Assembly: GCA_035552775.1 (NCBI GenBank)
Contig: DASZKW010000094.1
Coordinates: forward strand, 1-22,139
Source: DASZKW01 sp035552775
Lineage (GTDB): Bacteria; Actinomycetota; Acidimicrobiia; Acidimicrobiales; Palsa-688
Direction: 5' to 3'
DNA: 22,139 bases
Below are positions 6,621 to 13,311 of the stretch, in pieces. Every line of letters begins with the position of its first letter. Within the stretch, counting starts at the first letter, position 1. Below the pieces are notes generated by a model. The model ran no database searches and was not told the DNA's origin. It saw only the letters and a program-made list of their open reading frames with translations. A program made the translations under genes and the position numbers.

Positions 6621-9347
6621 TCAGCTTTTGGCGTCCGCCCACGTGTCGCCCCACGACAGGTTGACGGTGAGCGGCACGCGTAGCTCGGCGGCCCCGCACA
6701 TGGCCGCGGTGACCACGGCGGCGGCGTCGGACTCCTCGGGGGGCGGCACCTCGAGGATGACCTCGTCGTGGACCTGGAGGACCAGGCGGCTGGCCAGGCC
6801 CGCCTCGTCGAGGCGGGCGTCGAGGCGGACCAGGGCCACCTTGAAGATGTCGGCGGCGAGGCCCTGGATGCCTGCGTTCATGGCCTGGCGCTCGCCGGCG
6901 GCGCGCACCTGGAAGCGCCCGGACTGCAGCTCGGGTATGAGCCGGCGCCGCCCGAAAAGCGTCTCGGTGTAGCCCCGGTCGCGCGCCTCTGCCACCACCC
7001 GGTCCATGTAGGACCGCACGTTGGGGAACCCGTCGAAATAAGCCCGGAGGATCTCGGCCGCCTCGTCCACTGGTATGGCGAGGCGCTGGGCCAGGCCGTA
7101 GGACTCCATGCCGTAGGCCAGCCCGTAGGAGACCATCTTGGCCTTGGAGCGCATAGCCAGGGTCACGTCGGCGGGCTCCACGCCGTAGATCCGCGCCGCC
7201 GTGGTGGTGTGGATGTCGGCGCCGGCGGTGAACGCCTCGACCAGGCCGGGGTCCTCGGCGAGGTGGGCGATCACCCGCAGCTCGATCTGGTTGTAGTCGG
7301 CGACGAGCAGGCGGCAGCCCGGTGCGGGCACGAACACCTTACGGAACCGGCGCCCCTCCTCCGATCGTATGGGGATGTTGTGAAGGTTGGGCTGGTCGGA
7401 GCTGAGCCGGCCGGTGCGCGCCACCGTCTGGTTGAACGTGGCGTGGATGCGACCGTCGGGCGCCACCTCCGCCAACAGGCTGTCCCCGTAGGTCGAGCGC
7501 AGCTTCTCGACCTCGCGGTAGCGGAGCAGGGACGAGATGATGGGATGCTGGCCCCGCAGCTTCTCGAGGGACTGGGCGTCGGTGGAAAACCCGGTCTTGG
7601 TCCTTTTCTGGGGCGCCAGGCCGAGCCTTTCGAAGAGGACCTCCCTCAGCTGCTTGGTCGAGTTGACCATGAATGCCACGCCGGCCAGGGACTGGATCTC
7701 GGCTTCGAGGCGGCGCGCCTCGTCGAACAGCTCGGCGGCCAGGGCCCGAAGCCGTCCGACGTCGACGAGGATCCCGGTCAGCTCCATCTTGGCCAGCACC
7801 CTCACCAAGGGACGCTCCACCTCGTCGTAGAGCTTGGACATCCCCCGGGCGGACAGGGCGGCGCCGAGCGGCTCGACCAGGCTTGCGACGGCGGCGGCCC
7901 GCCGCCCGGCGTCGCTGGCCGGGTCGGGGGCGCTGCCCGACAGGTCGAGTTGGCCGGGGGGAGGAGCCTCGGGCCCGACCAGCTCGATACCGGCGTAGCG
8001 GCGCGCCAGGTCCTCGAGCAGGTACTGGTCGCCGGCCGGATCGACGAGGTAGGCGGCGATCGCGGTGTCCAGGTCCAGGTGGGAGAAATCCACGCCCAAC
8101 ACGGCGAGGCCGCGTATGAGGGACTTGGCGTCGTGGGCGGAGCACGCCGCCCCGCCCTCACCGAGGAACCCCGTCAAAGCCGCGAGCACCTGTTGCTCGC
8201 CGAGCATGGAGTAATCGATCCAGACGACCTCGGTCGGGCCCGGCCGGCCCGAGAGGCCACCAGCAGGGCCGGGGGCGGGCAACGCCACGACGGCCAACCC
8301 GACGAGCGCCGAGCGCCCCTCGCGACCGTTCCAAGCCCCCGCCAACGCCATCGCCGCGCCCTGCGCCTGCCAGGTGTTGAGCTGGTCGACCAGCGCGGCG
8401 GCATTGTCAGCCCGTGCTATGTCGACGTCCAGGGCAGCACCGGACGGGACCGGCGCGTCGGCCGCCCTTTCCCCTTCCCCTATGACCTCTACCAGGCGGT
8501 CCCAAAGGGTGCGGAACTCCAAGAAGTCGAACAGCCGGCGTATCTCCTCTCGGTCCCATCCCCCCATGACGAGGTCGTCGGGCTCGACCTCGAGGGGCAC
8601 GTCGCGGATCAGGGGGGTGGCCTCGGCGTTCTTGCGCACCGTCGGCTCCGCCGCGGCCAGGCTGGAGCGCAGCTTCGGCGTCAGCTCGTCCAGGTGGGCG
8701 TAGATCCCGTCGAGGTCGCCGTAGGTGTTGATGAGGCGCGCCGCAGTCTTCTCCCCCACCCCCGGCACCCCGGGCAGGTTGTCGGACGGGTCGCCGCGCA
8801 GGGCCGCGTACTGGGGGTAGGAGACCGGCGTCACCCCGGTGCGCTCGTGTATCGCCGCCTCGTCGTACAGGACGTAGTCCGACACCCCCCGCCGGTTGTA
8901 CAGCACCCGTACGTGGGGGTCCTCGACGAGCTGGTAGGTGTCACGGTCGCCCGTGACCACCATGACGTCGACGCCGTCGTCGCGCGCCCTGGTGGCGAGC
9001 GTGGCGAGGATGTCGTCGGCCTCGTAACCGGGGACCTCCAGGATCGGCATGTGCAGGGCCTCCACCACCTGGCGGACCAGGCCAAGCTGCTGGCGCAAGA
9101 TGTCGGGAGCGGCCGTCCGGCCCGCCTTGTAGTCACTGATCATGGCATGGCGGAAGGTGGGCTCGGGCCTGTCGAACGCCACCGCGATCCGGTCCGGGTG
9201 GTGGTCCTTCAACAGGTTCACGAGCATCGACGTGAACCCGTACACGGCGTTGGTCACCTGCCCCGACGCGGTGGCCATGTCCGTCGGCAGGGCAAAGAAC
9301 GCCCGGTAGGCCAGCGAGTGACCGTCGATCAACATGAGCAGCGGCAT
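6621..9347 (-). CDS. polA: DNA polymerase I
   Basis: The product has 908 residues from ATG 9347 (MPLLMLIDGHSLAYRAFF). Residues 1 to about 290 form the 5'-nuclease domain with its acidic residues. About 300-500 is a 3'-5' exonuclease-like domain without the catalytic DxE motif, so proofreading is probably absent, as in mycobacterial and Taq enzymes. The polymerase domain has motif A (DYNQIELR, near residue 685), motif B (helix O, RSKAKMVSYGLAYG, 731-745) and motif C (QVHDEVILE, near 858). A Tyr replaces the E. coli Phe762 in helix O, as in the mycobacterial enzyme, and is expected to weaken discrimination against dideoxynucleotides. The enzyme fills gaps and removes Okazaki primers. Residues 359-370 (GPAGGLSGRPGP) come from the interspersed repeat. 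polA also lies close to pdtaR in Mycobacterium. Confidence 0.97.
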   Translation of the reverse strand: MPLLMLIDGHSLAYRAFFALPTDMATASGQVTNAVYGFTSMLVNLLKDHHPDRIAVAFDRPEPTFRHAMISDYKAGRTAAPDILRQQLGLVRQVVEALHMPILEVPGYEADDILATLATRARDDGVDVMVVTGDRDTYQLVEDPHVRVLYNRRGVSDYVLYDEAAIHERTGVTPVSYPQYAALRGDPSDNLPGVPGVGEKTAARLINTYGDLDGIYAHLDELTPKLRSSLAAAEPTVRKNAEATPLIRDVPLEVEPDDLVMGGWDREEIRRLFDFLEFRTLWDRLVEVIGEGERAADAPVPSGAALDVDIARADNAAALVDQLNTWQAQGAAMALAGAWNGREGRSALVGLAVVALPAPGPAGGLSGRPGPTEVVWIDYSMLGEQQVLAALTGFLGEGGAACSAHDAKSLIRGLAVLGVDFSHLDLDTAIAAYLVDPAGDQYLLEDLARRYAGIELVGPEAPPPGQLDLSGSAPDPASDAGRRAAAVASLVEPLGAALSARGMSKLYDEVERPLVRVLAKMELTGILVDVGRLRALAAELFDEARRLEAEIQSLAGVAFMVNSTKQLREVLFERLGLAPQKRTKTGFSTDAQSLEKLRGQHPIISSLLRYREVEKLRSTYGDSLLAEVAPDGRIHATFNQTVARTGRLSSDQPNLHNIPIRSEEGRRFRKVFVPAPGCRLLVADYNQIELRVIAHLAEDPGLVEAFTAGADIHTTTAARIYGVEPADVTLAMRSKAKMVSYGLAYGMESYGLAQRLAIPVDEAAEILRAYFDGFPNVRSYMDRVVAEARDRGYTETLFGRRRLIPELQSGRFQVRAAGERQAMNAGIQGLAADIFKVALVRLDARLDEAGLASRLVLQVHDEVILEVPPPEESDAAAVVTAAMCGAAELRVPLTVNLSWGDTWADAKS
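8236..8270 (-). repeat. Interspersed coding repeat, full copy inside polA
   Basis: This 35-bp copy differs from the full ureohydrolase copy (4791-4825) at one position, A for G on the plus strand, changing Pro to Ser in GPAGGLSGRPGP. It has the same orientation and frame relative to the host gene. It lies in the catalytically degenerate exonuclease-like domain between VALPAP and TEVVW, probably in a surface loop. Confidence 0.85.
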
Positions 9348-9393
9348 CGCCCCGATGCTACGAGGCAACGCCGCCCCCGGGGCGACGTGGGAG

Positions 9394-9399
9394 TACGCT
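9394..9399 (+). promoter_or_regulatory. Candidate -10 element for a leaderless dtxR-like transcript
   Basis: TACGCT fits the TAnnnT -10 pattern and ends 6 bases before the GTG at 9406, so transcription could begin at or next to the start codon. A GGGAG 12 bases upstream of the GTG is a poor alternative ribosome binding site. No convincing -35 is visible. Leaderless genes are common in actinobacteria. This is a motif-level call only. Confidence 0.35.
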
Positions 9400-9405
9400 C
9401 TGTGG

Positions 9406-10074
9406 GTGGCCGACGGTTTTCATCCTCCGCTCGAGGAGTACCTGGAAGCCATCCACGAGCTCGAGGAGGAGGGCACCACCGTCATCCAGGCCCGCCTGGC
9501 GGAGCGTCTGGGCCACACGGCCCCGGCGGTTTCGGAGATGATGAGGCGCCTGCGCGACGAGGGCTACGTCGTGGTCGCCGGCCGCGCCGTCAGCCTCACC
9601 GCCATGGGCCGGGCGATGGCCGAGAGCGTGGTCCGCAAGCACCGGCTGGCCGAGCGCCTGCTCACCGACGTCATAGGCCTTCCGTGGCACAAGAGCCACG
9701 CCGAGGCGTGCCGGTGGGAGCACGTGATCTCCGACGAGGTGGAAGCCCGCCTGATCGAGCTCCTCGGCCACCCGACGACCTGCCCCCACGGCAACCCCAT
9801 CCCGGGCTCAGGGCCGGCTCGGCGCGGTCTCACCGCCCTGTCCGAGGCGCGCGGCGGCGACCACGTCCGCCTCGAGCGGGTGACCGAGCAGGTCGAGATC
9901 GACCTCGAATCGCTCGAGTACCTCTCCGACCACGGGTTCGTCCCCGGCTGCGAGGCGACGGTCTCGTCCCGCGCGCCCGACGGCACCCTCACCCTCACCC
10001 TCGACCCAGCCAAGGGCACCATCGCTCTCGGTCCCGGGCTGGCAGGCCAGCTGTGGGTCCAAGCCATGGCCTGA
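9406..10074 (+). CDS. DtxR/IdeR-family metal-dependent transcriptional regulator
   Basis: The product has 222 residues from GTG 9406 (MADGFHPPLEEYLEAI). An N-terminal winged helix-turn-helix (about 8-68) is followed by a dimerisation and metal-binding domain with His79, Glu83, His98, Cys102, Glu105 and His106. The last four fall in HAEACRWEH, nearly identical to DtxR. GNPIPG follows, and an SH3-like FeoA-type domain occupies about 150-222. Cys102 favours iron over manganese (MntR has Glu there), but the position of DtxR Met10 is Glu11 here, which is MntR-like, so metal specificity is uncertain. It probably represses uptake genes when metal is bound. No classical iron box is visible in the window. 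It is divergent from polA, and an upstream ATG at 9334 inside polA is less likely. Confidence 0.93.
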   Translation: MADGFHPPLEEYLEAIHELEEEGTTVIQARLAERLGHTAPAVSEMMRRLRDEGYVVVAGRAVSLTAMGRAMAESVVRKHRLAERLLTDVIGLPWHKSHAEACRWEHVISDEVEARLIELLGHPTTCPHGNPIPGSGPARRGLTALSEARGGDHVRLERVTEQVEIDLESLEYLSDHGFVPGCEATVSSRAPDGTLTLTLDPAKGTIALGPGLAGQLWVQAMA

Positions 10075-10076
10075 GC

Positions 10077-10103
10077 GCCCGAGCGGGCTGAGCGCCTAGG
10101 CGC
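10077..10103. terminator. Candidate bidirectional terminator between convergent genes
   Basis: Just after the dtxR-like stop are a GCCC-GAGC-GGGC hairpin (10077-10088) and a perfect 12-base palindrome, GCGCCTAGGCGC (10092-10103), the latter 9 bases before the pdtaR stop codon. There is no T-tract. This fits the U-less terminators of high-GC bacteria, but the dyads could also be chance in GC-rich DNA. Confidence 0.35.
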
Positions 10104-10112
10104 GAGGTTTGG

Positions 10113-10706
10113 CTAGGCGGGGGGTTCGGCCGGTGGGCGCAGGCCGTCGTCGATGATCTGGCGCGCCACGTCGATCATGCGTTGCCGGCGCTGCATGGCC
10201 GTGCGCTGGATCCACCGGAAGGCGTCGTGCTCCTTGAGGCCCTGCTCCTCCATGAGGAGCCCCTTGGCCCGCTCCACCGCCTTTCGCACCTCGAGTTGCT
10301 CCTCTAGGGACTTGACCTGCTCGCCCAGCGCCTTCATCTCCGCGAAGCGGCCGAGGGCTATCTCGATCGCCGGCAGCAGCTCGGTCTTCTGGAACGGTTT
10401 CACGAGGTAGGCAAGGGCACCGGCGTCGCGTGCCTGGTCGATCAGGTCCCGCTGGCTGAAGGCGGTGAGGATGAGCACCGCGGCGAGGCGATCGGCACTG
10501 ATCTCGCGGGCCGCGACCAGTCCGTCGGTGCCCGGCATCTTGATGTCGAGGATGGCCAGGTCGGGCTGCTTGGACCGGACGAGCTCGATCGCTTCGTCGC
10601 CCCGGCCGGTCTGGCCGACCACCTCGTAGCCTTCCTCCTCGAGGATCTCCTTCAGGTCGAGGCGGACGATCGCCTCGTCCTCGGCGATCACAACGCGCAC
10701 AGGCAC
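10113..10706 (-). CDS. pdtaR: REC-ANTAR response regulator, PdtaR-like
   Basis: The product has 197 residues from GTG 10706. That start is chosen because AAGGAA lies 9 bases upstream and PVRVVIAEDEA is the normal beginning of a receiver domain; an in-frame ATG at 10754 would add 16 residues. The receiver domain (1 to about 115) has the acidic pair Glu9/Asp10, phosphoacceptor Asp54 in LAILDIKMP, and a Lys in LVKPFQ. A coiled linker leads to an ANTAR domain (about 130-185, AVERAKGLLMEEQGLKEHDAF). ANTAR domains bind paired hexaloop hairpins in RNA and prevent termination; phosphorylation by a sensor kinase (PdtaS in mycobacteria) promotes binding. No kinase gene is present here. A small coiled-coil gene ends 59 bases upstream on the same strand. 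Confidence 0.93.
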   Translation of the reverse strand: MPVRVVIAEDEAIVRLDLKEILEEEGYEVVGQTGRGDEAIELVRSKQPDLAILDIKMPGTDGLVAAREISADRLAAVLILTAFSQRDLIDQARDAGALAYLVKPFQKTELLPAIEIALGRFAEMKALGEQVKSLEEQLEVRKAVERAKGLLMEEQGLKEHDAFRWIQRTAMQRRQRMIDVARQIIDDGLRPPAEPPA

Positions 10707-10765
10707 GTGTCTGGTTTCCTTGGCGCTCAGGGTCGTAGCTTGGTCGCTCGGCATCCGAAGGTCGT

Positions 10766-11059
10766 CTACTCCGGCGCCACGACGAGGCGGTCGAGCAGAT
10801 CGTCCTGGGCGGCGGCGAGCTCGGTGATCTGTCCCACCAGCAGGCGGCGGCTACGGGACATGGCATCGGCGTGGCGCTGGGCCTCGGCGTACTCGCGGTG
10901 CGCCATGGGAGTCTCAGAAACCAGCGAACGCAGGCGGGCGTCGTCGGCCGCCTCGGTGAAGGAGAGCAGTTGCTCGTCGAGCACGGCCAGCTCCTCCCGT
11001 GCGCCGCGCAAGCGCGCAGCCACGTCAGTGAGGCGTCGTTCGATTAGTGATCGGGGCAT
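10766..11059 (-). CDS. Small coiled-coil protein
   Basis: This 97-residue soluble protein starts MPRSLIERRLTDVAARL. It is almost entirely charged, Ala/Leu-rich helix (REELAVLDEQLLSFTEAADDARL, then AEAQRHADAMSRSRRL), predicting a helical hairpin or coiled-coil dimer. Upstream in-frame starts exist as far as 11215, but translation there is low-complexity and atypical, so ATG 11059 is preferred; it has a plausible -10 element 10 bases upstream. It precedes pdtaR by 59 bases on the same strand and may be co-transcribed with it. Similar short proteins occur in actinobacteria as conserved hypotheticals; I know of no function. Confidence 0.7.
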   Translation of the reverse strand: MPRSLIERRLTDVAARLRGAREELAVLDEQLLSFTEAADDARLRSLVSETPMAHREYAEAQRHADAMSRSRRLLVGQITELAAAQDDLLDRLVVAPE

Positions 11060-11069
11060 GGCCCGACGC

Positions 11070-11075
11070 AGTGTA
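11070..11075 (-). promoter_or_regulatory. Candidate -10 element for the coiled-coil/pdtaR operon
   Basis: On the minus strand TACACT lies 10 bases before the ATG at 11059, matching TAnnnT. The transcript would have a leader of only a few bases, and no ribosome binding site is seen between. No convincing -35 hexamer is visible about 17 bases upstream. Confidence 0.35.
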
Positions 11076-11168
11076 GTGCCCCCTCCCAGGACCTTGGCGT
11101 GCTTGTCGTGCGTGATTTGCCCGTCTTTCTGCGGGTTATGCCGAATGGCGAGGGGCCTGGGGTGAAGG

Positions 11169-11198
11169 GCAAAAAAACTGGGGGGAGCCCCTAGGGCC
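11169..11198. other. A-tract/G-run motif, copy 1
   Basis: GC, seven A, CT, six G, AGCCCCTAGGGCC lies in the 229-base region between the divergent coiled-coil and membrane/cNMP genes, about 90 bases before the latter. Its counterpart is at 21213-21242. Read on the minus strand it is a GC dyad followed by seven T, like an intrinsic terminator, but no minus-strand gene ends there. The rest of 11060-11288 shows nothing else I can support. Confidence 0.45.
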
Positions 11199-11288
11199 GC
11201 CAGCCGGCCGATCACCCATGCTGGGCAGCGGTGGGGAATCGCGAGCCGAGCGACCCCCTAGTCGCCAGTGACGGAGGTATCCAATCTA

Positions 11289-12389
11289 ATGGCCGACATC
11301 TCCCTCGTACCGCCGCCAGTCGACCCGACGGGTCTCAAGGCCGACTCGTACTGGTCGAAGATGGCACTGCACAAGGTGAAACCCGGCTACCTGGCCGGCG
11401 CCGCCCTCGTCTCCTACCTGATCCTCGGGATCTCCGAGTTGCAGCACGTGCCGATCTGGCTGTCGTTCGCCCTCGCCCTGGTCCCTTGGGGCTTCATCAT
11501 GCTGGTGGAACTGGAGTGGACGTACAAGCACTACGGCTGGCTGGCCCTGTTCTTCCTCACCGCCTTCGTCCAGACCATCCACTACTCGGAGCACTGCATA
11601 CAGGTCATCCAGATCCACTTCTTCGGCGACGACCCGCACAAGGCCCAGGCCATCTTCGGGCTGTTTAACATCGAGTGGGTCCACTTCCTAGGCGACAGCT
11701 TCCTCACCGTAGCCACGCTCGTCCTCCTGTACCGCTTCCCACGCAACGCGTGGATGTGGGTGGCCACCGTGTTCCAGCTAGCCCACCAGGCCGAGCACAG
11801 CTTCATCATCTACAACTACCTGTTCCAGCACGTCACCCCCGGTGCACCGGGTCTGCTGGCGTCCCCGGGCGGGTTCATCTTCGGTGGGGTCCATCTCATT
11901 CGGGCTGACCTGCACTGGATCTACAACACCCTCTACACCGTGCCGTTCGTGCTGGCCCTCGTCACCCAGCTGAAGAGGAGCTACGACGAGGCGCTCGACG
12001 AGGCGTTCCCCGACGTCCCCAAGGCAGAGCTCGTAGGCGTCAGCCGCCACCTCGAAACATTCGTCTACAGCCCGGCGGAGACGGTCCTTTCGCCAGGCGA
12101 GGACGTCGAGCGACTGTTCATAATCACCGAGGGCGAGGCGGGCGTGTACGGCCACGACGACAACGGCCGAGAAGTCGAACTGGCCACCCTCCACCACGGC
12201 CAGTACTTTGGCGAGATCGGCCTGCTGGTGCCGGGCGCGCCTCACCGCAAGCTCATCCGGGCCAAGACCAGGCTATGTGTGCTGGCCATGGACGAGGCCA
12301 CGTTCCGTCACCTGATCTCTCTGTCGCAGACCACTCAGGACGCGCTGACGGCCATGGCCGGATCCCGCGTCACCATCCCTGCCGTCTAA
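11289..12389 (+). CDS. Histidine-rich polytopic membrane protein fused to a cNMP-binding-like domain
   Basis: The product has 366 residues. ATG 11289 is preferred (GGAGG 11 bases upstream) over the in-frame GTG at 11268. About six membrane spans lie between residues 34 and 227. They carry a conserved-looking histidine set: HYSEH (98-102), EWVHF (129-133), HQAEH (166-170), His202 and DLHWIYN (207-213). The two HxxEH motifs could bind metal or haem. Residues about 260-345 form a cyclic-nucleotide-binding-type beta roll (PGEDVERLFIITEGEAGVY, GQYFGEIGLL), but the phosphate-binding cassette is altered: GAPHRKLIRA stands where an Arg-Ser/Thr-Ala motif is usual, so nucleotide binding is uncertain. 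It is the first gene of the tight operon ending at 15259. I know of no function; a membrane sensor or ligand-gated redox protein is speculation. Confidence 0.82.
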   Translation: MADISLVPPPVDPTGLKADSYWSKMALHKVKPGYLAGAALVSYLILGISELQHVPIWLSFALALVPWGFIMLVELEWTYKHYGWLALFFLTAFVQTIHYSEHCIQVIQIHFFGDDPHKAQAIFGLFNIEWVHFLGDSFLTVATLVLLYRFPRNAWMWVATVFQLAHQAEHSFIIYNYLFQHVTPGAPGLLASPGGFIFGGVHLIRADLHWIYNTLYTVPFVLALVTQLKRSYDEALDEAFPDVPKAELVGVSRHLETFVYSPAETVLSPGEDVERLFIITEGEAGVYGHDDNGREVELATLHHGQYFGEIGLLVPGAPHRKLIRAKTRLCVLAMDEATFRHLISLSQTTQDALTAMAGSRVTIPAV

Positions 12390-12415
12390 GTCCGCCCACT
12401 CTTCGGAGGTTTACC

Positions 12416-12565
12416 GTGACCGTTCCCCAATCGGACGTCAACTCGATACCGGCCGCCATCTTCACCCTCGTGACCACGTTGATCGCGCTCGCCATCATGG
12501 GCTGGATCTGGCTCCGCACCTTCGGGCCCTCGGCCAGGGACAAGGCAGCCCGAACTAGACGGTGA
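12416..12565 (+). CDS. 49-residue single-span membrane protein
   Basis: A GTG at 12416 follows an ideal ribosome binding site (GGAGG at 12405-12409, 6-base spacer). The product has a short polar N-terminus (TVPQSDVNSIP), one membrane helix around residues 13-33 (FTLVTTLIALAIMGWIWL) and a basic tail ending KAARTRR, predicting the N-terminus outside and the tail inside. Its stop overlaps the next start (GTGA at 12562-12565), so it is coupled to the gene for the anchored extracytoplasmic protein. It may be a small accessory subunit of whatever complex the operon encodes. I do not recognise a family. Confidence 0.75.
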   Translation: MTVPQSDVNSIPAAIFTLVTTLIALAIMGWIWLRTFGPSARDKAARTRR

Positions 12566-13311
12566 TCGCACTCGCCGGGCAGTTCCGGGCGACCAAGGCG
12601 ACGCTGGTCGTTGGCGTCGCTGTGCTCATCACCGCGTGGCTGCTGTTCCTGCCCAGGTCGGTCACCCTTTACGACGGTCTGGGCTTCCCGGACGAGCCCT
12701 ACCGCTACGTGCACCCGCCGACGGGATACCAGCACACACCGCCGCCCACCGGCGCTCGCGCCACCGTCAAAAGCCCCGGCAGCGCGGTGTCGCTGATGTC
12801 CGCCGAGCAGGGTCCCCAGATTAGCGTGCGGCTGAGGGGAGGCAGCCTGCAATTCCCAGCCGGCGGCGGGGCGCTCGTCACCGTCGCCCCGCTGGGGGCG
12901 CCGGCGGCTCAGCCCGCGGTGGGCCATATCGTCGGCAACGTGTACCGCGTTTCGTCAACTGCGGTTCTCGCACCACGAGGGGGCGGCACCATCCAGATGC
13001 GCGCACCGACGGCAGGCCAACCGGGACCGGTGTTCGAGGTCCTGACCAGCGCCGGCTGGCAGCCCCGCCCCACCAACAGGGTGGGCAACGACATCTACCA
13101 GGCGCAATTCAACCGCTTCGGCGAATGGGCACTGGTCCAGACCAGAGCGATCGTGCGCAATGGTCAGTATGACTTCGGCACACCCGACAGCTTCGGGGCC
13201 TTCGAGGCGGTGCTGGCCATCGGCGGCCCCGCGGCCATCGTGGTCATCGTCGCCTTCGGTATCAGAAGCTCGCGGTCCCGGCGACGGAAACTGGCCAGGA
13301 GAGACCCGTGA
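12562..13311 (+). CDS. Membrane-anchored extracytoplasmic protein of unknown function
   Basis: This 249-residue protein begins at a GTG overlapping the previous stop. It has a membrane span at about 13-31, an extracytoplasmic region of about 180 residues, a second span at about 217-235, and a very basic cytoplasmic end (RSSRSRRRKLARR). The outer part starts SVTLYDGLGFPDEPYRYV, Pro/Tyr-rich, and continues with Gly/Val-rich beta-like sequence ending in NRFGEWALVQ, suggesting a beta-sandwich. There are no cysteines and no catalytic motif I can name. Its stop overlaps the next start (GTGATGA), placing it firmly in the operon. The layout suggests an anchored structural or binding component outside the cell. 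Confidence 0.78.
   Translation: MIALAGQFRATKATLVVGVAVLITAWLLFLPRSVTLYDGLGFPDEPYRYVHPPTGYQHTPPPTGARATVKSPGSAVSLMSAEQGPQISVRLRGGSLQFPAGGGALVTVAPLGAPAAQPAVGHIVGNVYRVSSTAVLAPRGGGTIQMRAPTAGQPGPVFEVLTSAGWQPRPTNRVGNDIYQAQFNRFGEWALVQTRAIVRNGQYDFGTPDSFGAFEAVLAIGGPAAIVVIVAFGIRSSRSRRRKLARRDP

Noticed and set aside
6768..10091. A very long plus-strand open frame of 1107 codons
   Set aside because: It runs antisense through polA and out of frame through the dtxR-like gene. Its translation is Gly/Val/His/Arg-rich with no domain, typical of high-GC shadow frames.
10826..10850. CCACCAGCAGG in the coiled-coil gene as a repeat fragment
   Set aside because: The match is only 11 bases, the flanks do not match, and it encodes a normal part of the helix (LLVGQ).
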